A DNA stretch of 64,000 bases from an uncultured Carboxylicivirga sp. (GTDB taxonomy: Bacteria > Bacteroidota > Bacteroidia > Bacteroidales > Marinilabiliaceae), in the NCBI GenBank assembly GCA_947491945.1, contig CANLLN010000016.1:47445-111444 (forward strand), written 5' to 3'. The position numbers and the translations under genes are program-made. Below are positions 1-9,997 of this stretch, one piece after another. The notes below the pieces were generated by a model. It was not told the origin of the DNA, made no database searches, and was given only the letters and a program-made list of their open reading frames with translations. Each line of letters opens with the position of its first letter. Within the stretch, counting starts at the first letter, position 1.

Positions 1-1
1 A

Positions 2-385
2 ACCACAGCCGGTAACCTGGCAGCCTACTATGCCGGTGTTTCTTACCTTCATTTGGGTGATTACGAAGCAGCCGTTCGTTACCTGAAAGATTTTTCGAGC
101 AGCGAGGAAATGGTAGCAGCTACCGCAGCAGGTGCTTTGGGCGATGCCTATGCCGAGCTGGGACAAAATGACAAAGCCATTGCTCAGTATAAAGAGGCAG
201 CATCGTTCGACAACGGACTGACCGCTCCTACCTACCTGATGAAATTGGGTGTTATGTATGAAGCAAAAGGTGATTACAAGGCTGCTGTTGATGCCTACAA
301 CACCATTAAAGAGCAGTACAGCACATCGGCCGAAGCTCGTCAGGTTGATAAATATTTGACACGCGCCGAACTACAAGAGAAGTAA
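2..385 (+). CDS. Tetratricopeptide-repeat protein, C-terminal part (5' end outside window)
   Basis: The reading frame is open from the first bases of the window, so only the last ~127 residues are present. They contain at least two TPR-like helical pairs (motifs such as LGDYEAAVRYLKDF, LGQNDKAIAQYKEA and KGDYKAAVDAYNTI), each with the usual Gly/Ala/Tyr spacing, and then a charged C-terminus. TPR proteins act as protein-protein docking scaffolds; the exact partner cannot be read here. It lies directly upstream of ribH on the same strand, an arrangement I recall from other Bacteroidota, but a hairpin terminator separates the two. The missing N-terminus may hold a membrane anchor. Confidence 0.85.
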   Translation, partial: TTAGNLAAYYAGVSYLHLGDYEAAVRYLKDFSSSEEMVAATAAGALGDAYAELGQNDKAIAQYKEAASFDNGLTAPTYLMKLGVMYEAKGDYKAAVDAYNTIKEQYSTSAEARQVDKYLTRAELQEK

Positions 386-403
386 TTTGAACTAAAATAT
401 TTG

Positions 404-440
404 AAAGAGGTTGTCTATGTAGGCAACCTCTTTTATTTTT
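404..440 (+). terminator. Intrinsic terminator after the TPR gene
   Basis: A perfect 10-bp stem (404-413 with 424-433), extendable by a T-G and a C-G pair to 12 bp, has a 6-nt loop and is followed by a T-rich run. It should end transcription from the TPR gene. Its T-run overlaps a promoter box for ribH. Confidence 0.8.
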
Positions 441-441
441 G
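411..441 (+). promoter_or_regulatory. Candidate Bacteroidota promoter for ribH
   Basis: TATTTTTG at 434-441 matches the -7 consensus TAnnTTTG, and GTTG at 410-413 sits 20 nt upstream as a partial -33 element. The ribH ATG begins 19 nt downstream. The box lies inside the T-run of the preceding terminator, so one sequence appears to end one transcript and start the next. Not tested; assigned by consensus only. Confidence 0.45.
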
Positions 442-460
442 TAGAAAAAGAAGAAATACA

Positions 461-955
461 ATGGCAACAAGTCTTAAAAATCTTTCGGATTACAATATAG
501 CTGATGTACCATCGGCCACTGATATGAAATTCGGTATTGTAGTTTCGGAATGGAACACTGAAATTACCGAAGCCCTTTACGAAGGCGCTTACAATACACT
601 GCTGAAGCATGGCGCTCTGGAGGAAAACATTGTAAAAAAGTATGTACCGGGCAGCTTTGAGTTAACCGCCGGTGCCAAATACCTGGCTGAAATGACCGAT
701 GTGGATGCGGTTATCTGCCTAGGCTGTGTCATTAAAGGCGACACTCCACATTTCGATTTCGTATGCCATGGCGTAACACAAGGTATGACGCTACTGAATG
801 TGCAGTACCCCATTCCGTTTATCTTTGGCCTGCTTACAACCCTGGATCAACAACAGGCACTTGACCGAGCCGGTGGCAAACATGGCAACAAAGGTGATGA
901 AGGAGCTGTTACAGCGATAAAGATGGTACACCTTAACCAGTCTTTAAAAAGTTAA
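461..955 (+). CDS. ribH: 6,7-dimethyl-8-ribityllumazine synthase
   Basis: This 164-residue protein catalyses the penultimate step of riboflavin synthesis, condensing 5-amino-6-ribitylaminouracil with 3,4-dihydroxy-2-butanone 4-phosphate in the cytosol; the family forms 60-mer or pentamer shells. Diagnostic stretches are [15 protein letters not shown] near the N-terminus, VPGSFELT in the middle, the [15 protein letters not shown] segment with the substrate-binding region, and [11 protein letters not shown]. The frame is open further upstream, but those codons would run through the terminator hairpin and promoter, so the ATG at 461 is the better start. The gene stands alone here; other rib genes are not in the window. 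Confidence 0.97.
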   Translation: MATSLKNLSDYNIADVPSATDMKFGIVVSEWNTEITEALYEGAYNTLLKHGALEENIVKKYVPGSFELTAGAKYLAEMTDVDAVICLGCVIKGDTPHFDFVCHGVTQGMTLLNVQYPIPFIFGLLTTLDQQQALDRAGGKHGNKGDEGAVTAIKMVHLNQSLKS

Positions 956-972
956 CATCTCACAAAAATAAG

Positions 973-1022
973 ACTTATCGGATGACTATATGGCAAACTA
1001 TACATTCAGTCATCCGATAAGT
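973..1022. repeat. Dispersed palindrome, copy 1 (15-bp arms)
   Basis: Perfect inverted repeat with arms ACTTATCGGATGACT (973-987) and its complement (1008-1022) around a 20-nt loop. It lies between the convergent ribH and peroxiredoxin genes. Close relatives occur at 26443-26488 and 35065-35114, always between genes. No T-run follows either arm, so it is not a classical intrinsic terminator, though it may still stop or stabilise converging transcripts. Confidence 0.8.
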
Positions 1023-1037
1023 GTGGATAAACAATCT

Positions 1038-1754
1038 TTACTTCAACACTTTCTTCAGCACCTCATCCTTATCCAATTTGCGCGTACAGAAAAACCAGTC
1101 CTTACAATCGTCCACATCCTCATCCTTTCCCTCCATACGATCTTTAGCGGTACCGCACGATCCTGCCGGTGAAATTATTACATCATCACCGGGCTGCCAA
1201 TCGGCCGGGGTGGCCACATTAAAGGCATCAGAAGTTTTCAGTGCAATTAAAGCACGGTATATTTCCTCGAAGTTACGTCCAAGGCTTAAAGGATAGTAAA
1301 TAATTGTGCGAATAACACCCTGTGGATCAATAAAGAATACAGCCCTAACTGCCTTTGTCGTATCCTCATTGGGTTGTATCATACCATATTTTTTAGCCAC
1401 ATTCATGCTTATATCCTCAATCAGCGGAAAGGTTACTTCCACATCTTTCATACCACGGTACTCTATTTTTTCCTTAATGGTGCGCAGCCAGGCAATATGG
1501 CTATACAAGCCATCCACGGAGAGTCCCACCAGCTTACAGTTGGCTTCGGCAAACTTATCCTCCATGGTGGCAAAGGTCATAAACTCAGAAGTACACACCG
1601 GTGTGAAATCAGCCGGGTGGCTGAACAAAATCACCCAATGCCCCAGGTAGTCGGTCGGGAAATTGATTTCGCCCTGGGTGGTAACAGCCTTAAATGCAGG
1701 TGCCTTATCGCCAATGCGTGGCATGCTCACTACTTGTTCATGATTTTCTTCCAT
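1038..1754 (-). CDS. Peroxiredoxin of the Prx6 / archaeal AhpC-TSA type
   Basis: A 238-residue thiol peroxidase that reduces H2O2 and alkyl hydroperoxides in the cytosol. The peroxidatic site PADFTPVCTSE contains Cys54; the long C-terminal domain carries Cys200, Cys217 and Cys223, the last two in CKDWFFC. This C-terminal pattern resembles the archaeal-type Prx6 group, where C-terminal cysteines act in resolving the oxidised site, rather than the shorter AhpC proteins. It is the third gene of the minus-strand series katG, perR-like regulator, peroxiredoxin, with a 79-bp gap from the regulator. That gap has a small 6-bp hairpin at 1798-1813 and no obvious terminator, so co-transcription is likely. 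Regulation by the neighbouring regulator is inferred. Confidence 0.93.
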   Translation of the reverse strand: MEENHEQVVSMPRIGDKAPAFKAVTTQGEINFPTDYLGHWVILFSHPADFTPVCTSEFMTFATMEDKFAEANCKLVGLSVDGLYSHIAWLRTIKEKIEYRGMKDVEVTFPLIEDISMNVAKKYGMIQPNEDTTKAVRAVFFIDPQGVIRTIIYYPLSLGRNFEEIYRALIALKTSDAFNVATPADWQPGDDVIISPAGSCGTAKDRMEGKDEDVDDCKDWFFCTRKLDKDEVLKKVLK

Positions 1755-1833
1755 AATAATTTAACGTTAAAAAGATTAGTTAATAATATTAGCTGTTTGT
1801 GCGTAGGCGCACATTTCATTTTCCTGTAGTCTG

Positions 1834-2259
1834 CTAGCACTTATCAAAGGTGCCGGTAATTTGCAATACAAACTCGCGCATACGAAATCCTTTCACCTGT
1901 TTGCTTTTGAAATAATCCTCGAGCAACTGATCCAATGTTTCGTCCACATAGTCTTCTATCAGATCGCACTCGCCGCAATACAGGTGGTGATGCCGCTCCA
2001 TAATACCATCATAGCGCATCACATCACGCTCGGTATGCACCCGTTTCACCAACTTATTATCCACCAATATATCCAGGATTTTATAAACTGTTCCGGAGGC
2101 AATATGAGGGTGATTACGGCGGATATTCTCAATAATATTATCCGCCGTAGGATGCCCTCCCAGCTGATAGATGGCTGCTAATATGGCAATGCGCTGCGGT
2201 GTTACCTTTAGACCTTTATCGGCTAGTTTTTTACTAATTGCTTCAACAGATTCGTTCAT
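1834..2259 (-). CDS. perR: Fur-family peroxide/metal-responsive regulator (PerR-like)
   Basis: A 141-residue DNA-binding repressor. The N-terminal winged helix includes VTPQRIAILAAI and SGTVYKILDILVDN; the dimer/metal domain begins with the ERHHHLYCGECD motif. In PerR proteins a structural zinc is held by two CxxC pairs; here the first pair is present (Cys95, Cys98), but the C-terminal one reads FDKC, leaving a single Cys141. The frame runs upstream to a TTG codon, but that overlaps katG; the ATG at 2259 follows the katG stop by 7 bp and gives the normal family length. PerR rather than Fur is chosen because it sits between katG and a peroxiredoxin. Metal specificity cannot be proved from sequence. 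Confidence 0.88.
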   Translation of the reverse strand: MNESVEAISKKLADKGLKVTPQRIAILAAIYQLGGHPTADNIIENIRRNHPHIASGTVYKILDILVDNKLVKRVHTERDVMRYDGIMERHHHLYCGECDLIEDYVDETLDQLLEDYFKSKQVKGFRMREFVLQITGTFDKC

Positions 2260-2266
2260 TGGCACA

Positions 2267-4489
<2,223 letters not shown>

Positions 4490-4523
4490 TTAATCTGCAT
4501 TAGTATTAAAATGAATATTCCTC

Positions 4524-4544
4524 AAATGAGAATTAGTCTCATTT
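4524..4544 (-). promoter_or_regulatory. Candidate PerR/Fur operator upstream of katG
   Basis: Perfect 8-5-8 palindrome: AAATGAGA (4524-4531), a 5-nt centre ATTAG, and TCTCATTT (4537-4544). It lies 47-67 bp upstream of the katG start codon, within the only upstream gap of the operon. Its AT-rich arms and size fit a Fur-superfamily site, although the arm sequence differs from the Bacillus PerR box. The autoregulation model is inference. Confidence 0.55.
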
Positions 4545-4600
4545 AAAGTTGCATCAATTTACTAATCATTTAAAACAATGTCAATCTAGGTGCGTGATAT

Positions 4601-6463
4601 TCAGGTGTTTTTATCAATACTAAGCCCAAAGCCCGGTGCCTTATAATCGGGTGGCAGATAGTCAGGTGGCAGGGTAATATGATTACCATCGCGGGCAGCA
4701 CGGTAATGAGGCGATAATATTTCTATGCCCTGTTCGTTAAATACATCCTGTATATTCTGATGCAGAGCCGAATAAAGAAGTGCCTGTTTACTGGCCTGAC
4801 GTGTGTAGGCATTAATTTGATAAGCCACATAAAAATCATCGAGGCTGGTTTGCAACACAAAGGGAGGCGGGGTGCTCAAAAAGCCCGTTGTACGACCTGC
4901 GGCTTCCACCAAAGCAGCCTGCACTTTTTTCCAGGACACATCATAACCAATGGTTACCGTGGTATGCAGGATAAGTCCCCGATCCTGCGCCTCCACAGTA
5001 TAATTGGTGGTTGTACCGGTAAGAACCGATGAATTGGGTATAGTGATCACCTCATTCTTGATGGTTCTCACGCGTGTTACTAACAAGGTTTTTTCAATTA
5101 CATCACCGGAAATATCTGCTATCTTAATACGATCGCCTATTTTAAACGGACGCATATAGGTGATAACCAGGCCGGCCACCATATTGGCAATGGCTGATGA
5201 TGAACCCAGTGAAAAGAGAATACCGATAAACACCGAAACACCTTTGAATATATTGGAGTCGGAACCCGGCAGAAACTGAAATATGATCACAAAGGTAAAA
5301 GCATACAGTAATATCTTAATGATGCTGTAGGTAGGCATGGCCCAGTCGGCATGGAAACCGGATATTTTCAATTTTTCGGTTTGTATCTCACGGAATATAT
5401 AACGTACAAAACGAATCACGTTGCGCATGATAAAACCGATAACCAAAATACTAAAGAGATTGGGCAGGTAGTTCCATACGGCTACCAGCACACTTTTAAA
5501 AGGCGACCATATCAGCTGAAACAAAGCATTGGCCCAATCACGCGAAAAAGGAAAGATGCTGAATATTACGGGCAAGGTAATATACAGTAAGAGAATGTAA
5601 ACGAGCCATCGTGTAATACGCGCCACAAAAAGAATACCGGTCATCTCCTGCTCGGCCGTCAGAAATGTATAATCTTTGTAAGAAAGATCGTGAAGCCAGT
5701 CCTCCTTTTTATTCTCAAGATAAGACATTAGCTTGTGGTATCCTTTTCCAATGAGCCAGATAATCACCCAGGCAATCACCAGCACCAGCGCCACCCATCC
5801 GATACGAGCCAGCAGCTTCAGGAGACTGTTGTCTTCACGGGCTTTTATTATCGCGTTCTTGATAATATCGCGCTTGGCCGTAGCCAACTCGAGTATACCT
5901 TGATCATGCCACAGGGCATCGGTCTCAGAGAGACTCATGATTATTATATCCTTATAGACGATATCGTAGCTGTGATCTGTCTTCAGCAGCTTTATGGAGT
6001 CGGCAATCAAATAATCATCCTCATACAATTGCATAATTTTCTGTCGAATGGTGGACGCACGCTCTCCGGGGGTAAGGGCTCCCATCTTCGAATACACCAT
6101 GAGCAGTGTATCGTTAGCAGGGCCCAGAACAGGATACCCTCTGGCGGTGGTTCGTAAGGTGTTAATATGCTCCTTCTTATCGGCTAACCGCTTTTTTTCT
6201 TTTTCAGAAATAGCCTGCAGCTGACGAAGCAAATCCTCCTTCTGAATATTATCGGTGGTTTTCAACTTCAGAAGCTGTGCCTCCAGTATGGCTTTGTTGA
6301 GCGAGTCGGCGCGTCGTTGCCCATCAAGGTCACGCAGTTGCTGCTGATAGTTCAACAGTAAGAGGCTATCATCATTATTACGTAAGCTGTCGTTTTGTGC
6401 ATGCATTGCCACACTTAGTAAAAGCAAAAGCGCCAGTAGGCCATGTTTTTGGTGTAACACCAT
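4601..6463 (-). CDS. MscS-family mechanosensitive ion channel with exported N-terminal region
   Basis: This 620-residue protein begins with a signal peptide ending near MHAQ (residue ~22). A helical, charged periplasmic segment (residues ~35-110, coiled-coil-like) follows, then several membrane helices between about 215 and 440. The MscS pore and beta domain follow: GSSSAIANMVAGLVITYMRP is the pore-lining helix and linker, FKIGDRIKIADISGDVIE the beta domain. Such channels release solutes on hypo-osmotic shock. It is larger than E. coli MscS (286 residues) and resembles the MscK/MscM-like group with extra N-terminal helices. It appears to be a single-gene unit, facing away from the next gene. 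Confidence 0.9.
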   Translation of the reverse strand: MVLHQKHGLLALLLLLSVAMHAQNDSLRNNDDSLLLLNYQQQLRDLDGQRRADSLNKAILEAQLLKLKTTDNIQKEDLLRQLQAISEKEKKRLADKKEHINTLRTTARGYPVLGPANDTLLMVYSKMGALTPGERASTIRQKIMQLYEDDYLIADSIKLLKTDHSYDIVYKDIIIMSLSETDALWHDQGILELATAKRDIIKNAIIKAREDNSLLKLLARIGWVALVLVIAWVIIWLIGKGYHKLMSYLENKKEDWLHDLSYKDYTFLTAEQEMTGILFVARITRWLVYILLLYITLPVIFSIFPFSRDWANALFQLIWSPFKSVLVAVWNYLPNLFSILVIGFIMRNVIRFVRYIFREIQTEKLKISGFHADWAMPTYSIIKILLYAFTFVIIFQFLPGSDSNIFKGVSVFIGILFSLGSSSAIANMVAGLVITYMRPFKIGDRIKIADISGDVIEKTLLVTRVRTIKNEVITIPNSSVLTGTTTNYTVEAQDRGLILHTTVTIGYDVSWKKVQAALVEAAGRTTGFLSTPPPFVLQTSLDDFYVAYQINAYTRQASKQALLYSALHQNIQDVFNEQGIEILSPHYRAARDGNHITLPPDYLPPDYKAPGFGLSIDKNT

Positions 6464-6613
6464 AATAAAAGGATTAGATCAATAAAAAACCTTGATCAAT
6501 TTAATACTATTTAGCACATTTTACTGCCTTCACCCATAGAAAATAGGATGACCAAAGTGATGAAAAGCAATAGAATCCCACAACGGCAGGCTTCACAATC
6601 CCAACAAAAAACG

Positions 6614-6621
6614 TATTTTTG
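6614..6621 (+). promoter_or_regulatory. Candidate -7 box for the helicase-nuclease gene
   Basis: TATTTTTG matches TAnnTTTG and lies 19 nt upstream of the ATG. No clear TTTG -33 element was found at the expected distance. Confidence 0.35.
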
Positions 6622-6640
6622 ATAGCAAATACCAACGCGC

Positions 6641-9600
6641 ATGTCAGAATTAAAAATATACCGGGCATCAGCCGGCTCGGGTAAAACCTATACCCTTTCG
6701 GGTGAGTTTATCAAGCTCTTATTCAGCGACCCCTTAAGCTACAGAAGCATCCTGGCCGTTACCTTTACCAACAAGGCTACGGGAGAGATGAAAAACCGCA
6801 TACTGGAGAATCTCTATGCACTGGCCACGGCTCCCAAGCCTGACTATCTGGAGGATTTAATGAAGCTGCACCAAAAACCGGAAGCCTACATCCGTAAAGT
6901 GGCCAAAAGCCTGCTGATCAATATACTTAATGACTTCTCCAAATTTTCGATCAACACCATCGACAGCTTCTTTCAAAAGGTAATACGCTCCTTTGCCTAC
7001 GAAGCCAACCTACCTGCAAACTTTAAGGTAGAGCTGGATGCCGATCGTATACTGGCGCAGGCTGTCGATAACCTGTTGCGCGAGCTGGAAATGAAGGGCA
7101 ATGAGGAGCTCAAAGAGTGGCTTATTAAGCACACCCTATCTAAAATTGAGGAAGGCAAAGACTGGAATATTGCCCAGGAGCTGAACACCCTGGGACGCGA
7201 GGTATTTAAAGAAGAGTTCCAGAGTTTGTCGCCCGAAGCGCTGCAAAAGCTGCGTGATAAAAAACTACTGAACAGTTATCGGCAGACACTGCGAGCTATA
7301 AGCAATGCCTTTGAAGAAAGCGTAGAGAAGGCTGCTCAAAAAGGTATTGACGCACTCAAGTCACACGCCATCAGCTGGGACATTCTGCAGGGTAAATCAC
7401 GATCGCCCCTGAAAAAATTTGAAAAACTGGTGAATGCCACCAAGGCCGCCGACTACCTGGAAATTGCCAAGCTGGCTCCCTTGGCCAATCACCCGGAAGA
7501 TTGCTTTCACAAAAAAAATACTGAGTCGGACAACAGCCTCATTATCGATTGCTTTAATAATGGACTGAACGAAGCGTTGCTGGAGCTGAAGCGCTTATTC
7601 ACCCACGAAAAAACCAACTATTTCAGTGCCAAAGCCATTCTGTCCAACCTGAATGCCCTGGGCATCATTACCGACATTGCCCTTAAGGTAAATGAGCTGG
7701 CACGCAACGAAAACCTGTTTCTGTTGGCCGACGCCAATCGCCTGCTTCATCAGATTATTGATGAGAACGACACCCCGTTTATCTATGAGAAAACAGGCAC
7801 ACGCTATCAGCATTATATGATTGATGAGTTTCAGGACACTTCTCGTCTGCAATGGAATAACTTTAAGCCCTTGCTGCAAAACAGCGTGAGCAACGGCAAT
7901 ATGGCCATGCTGGTGGGCGATGTGAAACAATCGATTTACCGTTGGCGCAACTCGGACTGGAAACTGCTAAGCGATCAGGTTAATAAGGATTTTATTCACC
8001 ATGGCATTGAGGCCAAGACGCTGGATACCAACTGGCGGAGCTCTGAAAACGTAATCACCTTCAACAACATTGTGTTTTCCGGCGCCGCTCGCATGTTACA
8101 GCACGAGTTTATTAATTCATCGAAAGAAGCAGTGGATGAACAGGATCTTCCGGCCGAACTACTTACGAAAATAAGCACGGCCTACGATGATACTATTCAA
8201 CAGGTGTCAGCCAAAGCCTTGGGCTCGGGTGGCTTTATACATGTTGACTTTGTGGAAGGGAAAAATACCGAGTTCAGAACCAACGCCACCAAGGCAGCTG
8301 TAATACAGGTGGAGCGCCTGCTTGATGAAGGTTATAACTACGAAGATATCTGCATTCTGGTGCGACGCAAAACCGAGGGGCAGGAAATAACAGAGGCACT
8401 GCTTTCGGGGCTTCATTCGCCTACCGGACGCAAGCACCCTGTTATCTCCAACGAAACACTGCTGCTAAGCAGCTCTCCGGCTGTTAACCTGGTGATGCAG
8501 CAACTTAAATACATACAGGCACCCGACAACGAAGTGTTTGAAGCATTTATTAAGCTTTACAGCAACTTCTACCAGCGTGATTCCTTCGACAGTGCTACTT
8601 ACTGCGATACTGCCATTTTACATGAGGCCGATGATACTGCTTTTACCCAACTGTCGGAACAACTGCTTGCGCTTAAAGGACAGCCCCTGTTTGAGATGAC
8701 TGAGACGCTTATACGCCGCCTGCCCAATGACCTGTATCAACATCAGTTTGTTTTCCTGCAAGGCCTGCTCGACAGCGTTCGTGATTATATTACTAAAGTG
8801 TCGGTAAATGCCCACGACTTTATCGAATGGTGGGATGAGAAAGGGAGTGGAACAGCCATTTCGGTGCCCGAGGGACAGAATGCCATCAATGTGATGACCA
8901 TCCATAAATCAAAGGGGCTGGAATTTAAAGCCGTGGTAATACCCTACTGCAACTGGAACATTGACGACAAAGGGCGCGGCAGCCTTATCTGGAGCCAGGC
9001 TCAGCAGCCGCCTTTTGACGCCCTGGAATTAAGTCCTATCAACTACAGCGATAACCTGCTGCACTCCATATTTATTGATGATTACCTGAATGAGCGCCTG
9101 CATCAGTTTGTGGATAACCTGAACCTATTGTATGTGGCACTGACACGGGCCGAAGAAAGCCTGGTGATTATGGCTGAACAACCGGCAAAAACCGGTGGAC
9201 TGAAAAACGTTTCGCACCTTCTGTTTCGAATTATCAATCAGTTTAACATGTTATCAGGGCTGGATGAAGACCTGATTAAAAACCTGGTGGAAGCCTGGGA
9301 TATGGAGAAGCAGTGCTTTGAATATGGCAATATCCCCCCCCAACCAAGTAAAATAAACGAGGACATACCGCTCCGCGAGTCTTTTAAGACGAGCCCCTAC
9401 GGTTCGCGCATTAAGATACACCCTGAGAGTGCGGCAATGACAAGCCCCGATAGCCTGAAACACATCACCCACGGTAAGGTAATGCACCGTCTGTTTGAAT
9501 TAATTGTAACGATTGATGATGTGGATACGGCTATCACCAAACTAGTGCTCAACGGACAGCTGAAAACCACCGAAAGAGAAGCCCTCAAAGATTTTGTGAT

Positions 9601-9913
9601 GACAAAGATTGACCAGGACAGAGTGCGTGAGTGGTTTAGCAAAGATGTAACAGTTATCAATGAGGGAACCATTATGGTAGCTTCGGGCACCTATCGCCCC
9701 GACCGTGTGATAATTAATGGCGACAAGGTAACGGTAGTTGATTATAAATTTGGCGAACACAAGCAGGAGAAATACGCGCTGCAAGTTCGGCGCTACATGG
9801 ACTTACTAAAGAAAATGGGCTATACGGATATCAGCGGTTACCTGTGGTACCTGCGCGAGGAGGACGAAATTGTTAACGTTGGTGATCAAGCAATTCAAGG
9901 CAGTCTGTTCTGA
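6641..9913 (+). CDS. UvrD/Rep-type helicase with C-terminal nuclease (AddA/RecB-like)
   Basis: A 1090-residue superfamily 1 helicase-nuclease for processing double-strand DNA ends before recombination. Walker A is ASAGSGKT at residues ~10-17, the Walker B/DEFQDT motif is near 392-399, motif III is VGDVKQSIYRWR, and motifs V/VI appear in MTIHKSKGLEFKAV and LLYVALTRAEESL. The C-terminus has a RecB/AddA-type PD-(D/E)xK nuclease: GTYRPDRV (Asp ~1021), VVDYKFG (~1032-1037) and a following Q-x3-Y element (QVRRYMDLL). This order is that of AddA or RecB. In many Bacteroidota a PD-(D/E)xK partner (AddB-like) is nearby, but none is in this window. The next gene is convergent and unrelated. Confidence 0.92.
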   Translation: MSELKIYRASAGSGKTYTLSGEFIKLLFSDPLSYRSILAVTFTNKATGEMKNRILENLYALATAPKPDYLEDLMKLHQKPEAYIRKVAKSLLINILNDFSKFSINTIDSFFQKVIRSFAYEANLPANFKVELDADRILAQAVDNLLRELEMKGNEELKEWLIKHTLSKIEEGKDWNIAQELNTLGREVFKEEFQSLSPEALQKLRDKKLLNSYRQTLRAISNAFEESVEKAAQKGIDALKSHAISWDILQGKSRSPLKKFEKLVNATKAADYLEIAKLAPLANHPEDCFHKKNTESDNSLIIDCFNNGLNEALLELKRLFTHEKTNYFSAKAILSNLNALGIITDIALKVNELARNENLFLLADANRLLHQIIDENDTPFIYEKTGTRYQHYMIDEFQDTSRLQWNNFKPLLQNSVSNGNMAMLVGDVKQSIYRWRNSDWKLLSDQVNKDFIHHGIEAKTLDTNWRSSENVITFNNIVFSGAARMLQHEFINSSKEAVDEQDLPAELLTKISTAYDDTIQQVSAKALGSGGFIHVDFVEGKNTEFRTNATKAAVIQVERLLDEGYNYEDICILVRRKTEGQEITEALLSGLHSPTGRKHPVISNETLLLSSSPAVNLVMQQLKYIQAPDNEVFEAFIKLYSNFYQRDSFDSATYCDTAILHEADDTAFTQLSEQLLALKGQPLFEMTETLIRRLPNDLYQHQFVFLQGLLDSVRDYITKVSVNAHDFIEWWDEKGSGTAISVPEGQNAINVMTIHKSKGLEFKAVVIPYCNWNIDDKGRGSLIWSQAQQPPFDALELSPINYSDNLLHSIFIDDYLNERLHQFVDNLNLLYVALTRAEESLVIMAEQPAKTGGLKNVSHLLFRIINQFNMLSGLDEDLIKNLVEAWDMEKQCFEYGNIPPQPSKINEDIPLRESFKTSPYGSRIKIHPESAAMTSPDSLKHITHGKVMHRLFELIVTIDDVDTAITKLVLNGQLKTTEREALKDFVMTKIDQDRVREWFSKDVTVINEGTIMVASGTYRPDRVIINGDKVTVVDYKFGEHKQEKYALQVRRYMDLLKKMGYTDISGYLWYLREEDEIVNVGDQAIQGSLF

Positions 9914-9929
9914 TTAAGCCATACAACAA

Positions 9930-9973
9930 AAAAAGAAGGTGTATGAAAATTTAATTTCCAACACCCTCTTTTT
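9930..9973. terminator. Bidirectional terminator between convergent genes
   Basis: Arms 9930-9942 and 9961-9973 pair over 13 bp with one mismatch; an inner GAAA/TTTC pairing extends the stem. A-run on one side and T-run on the other let it serve both the helicase gene and the GH20 gene. Confidence 0.8.
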
Positions 9974-9997
9974 AATTTATTTCAGGACAGCAAAAAC

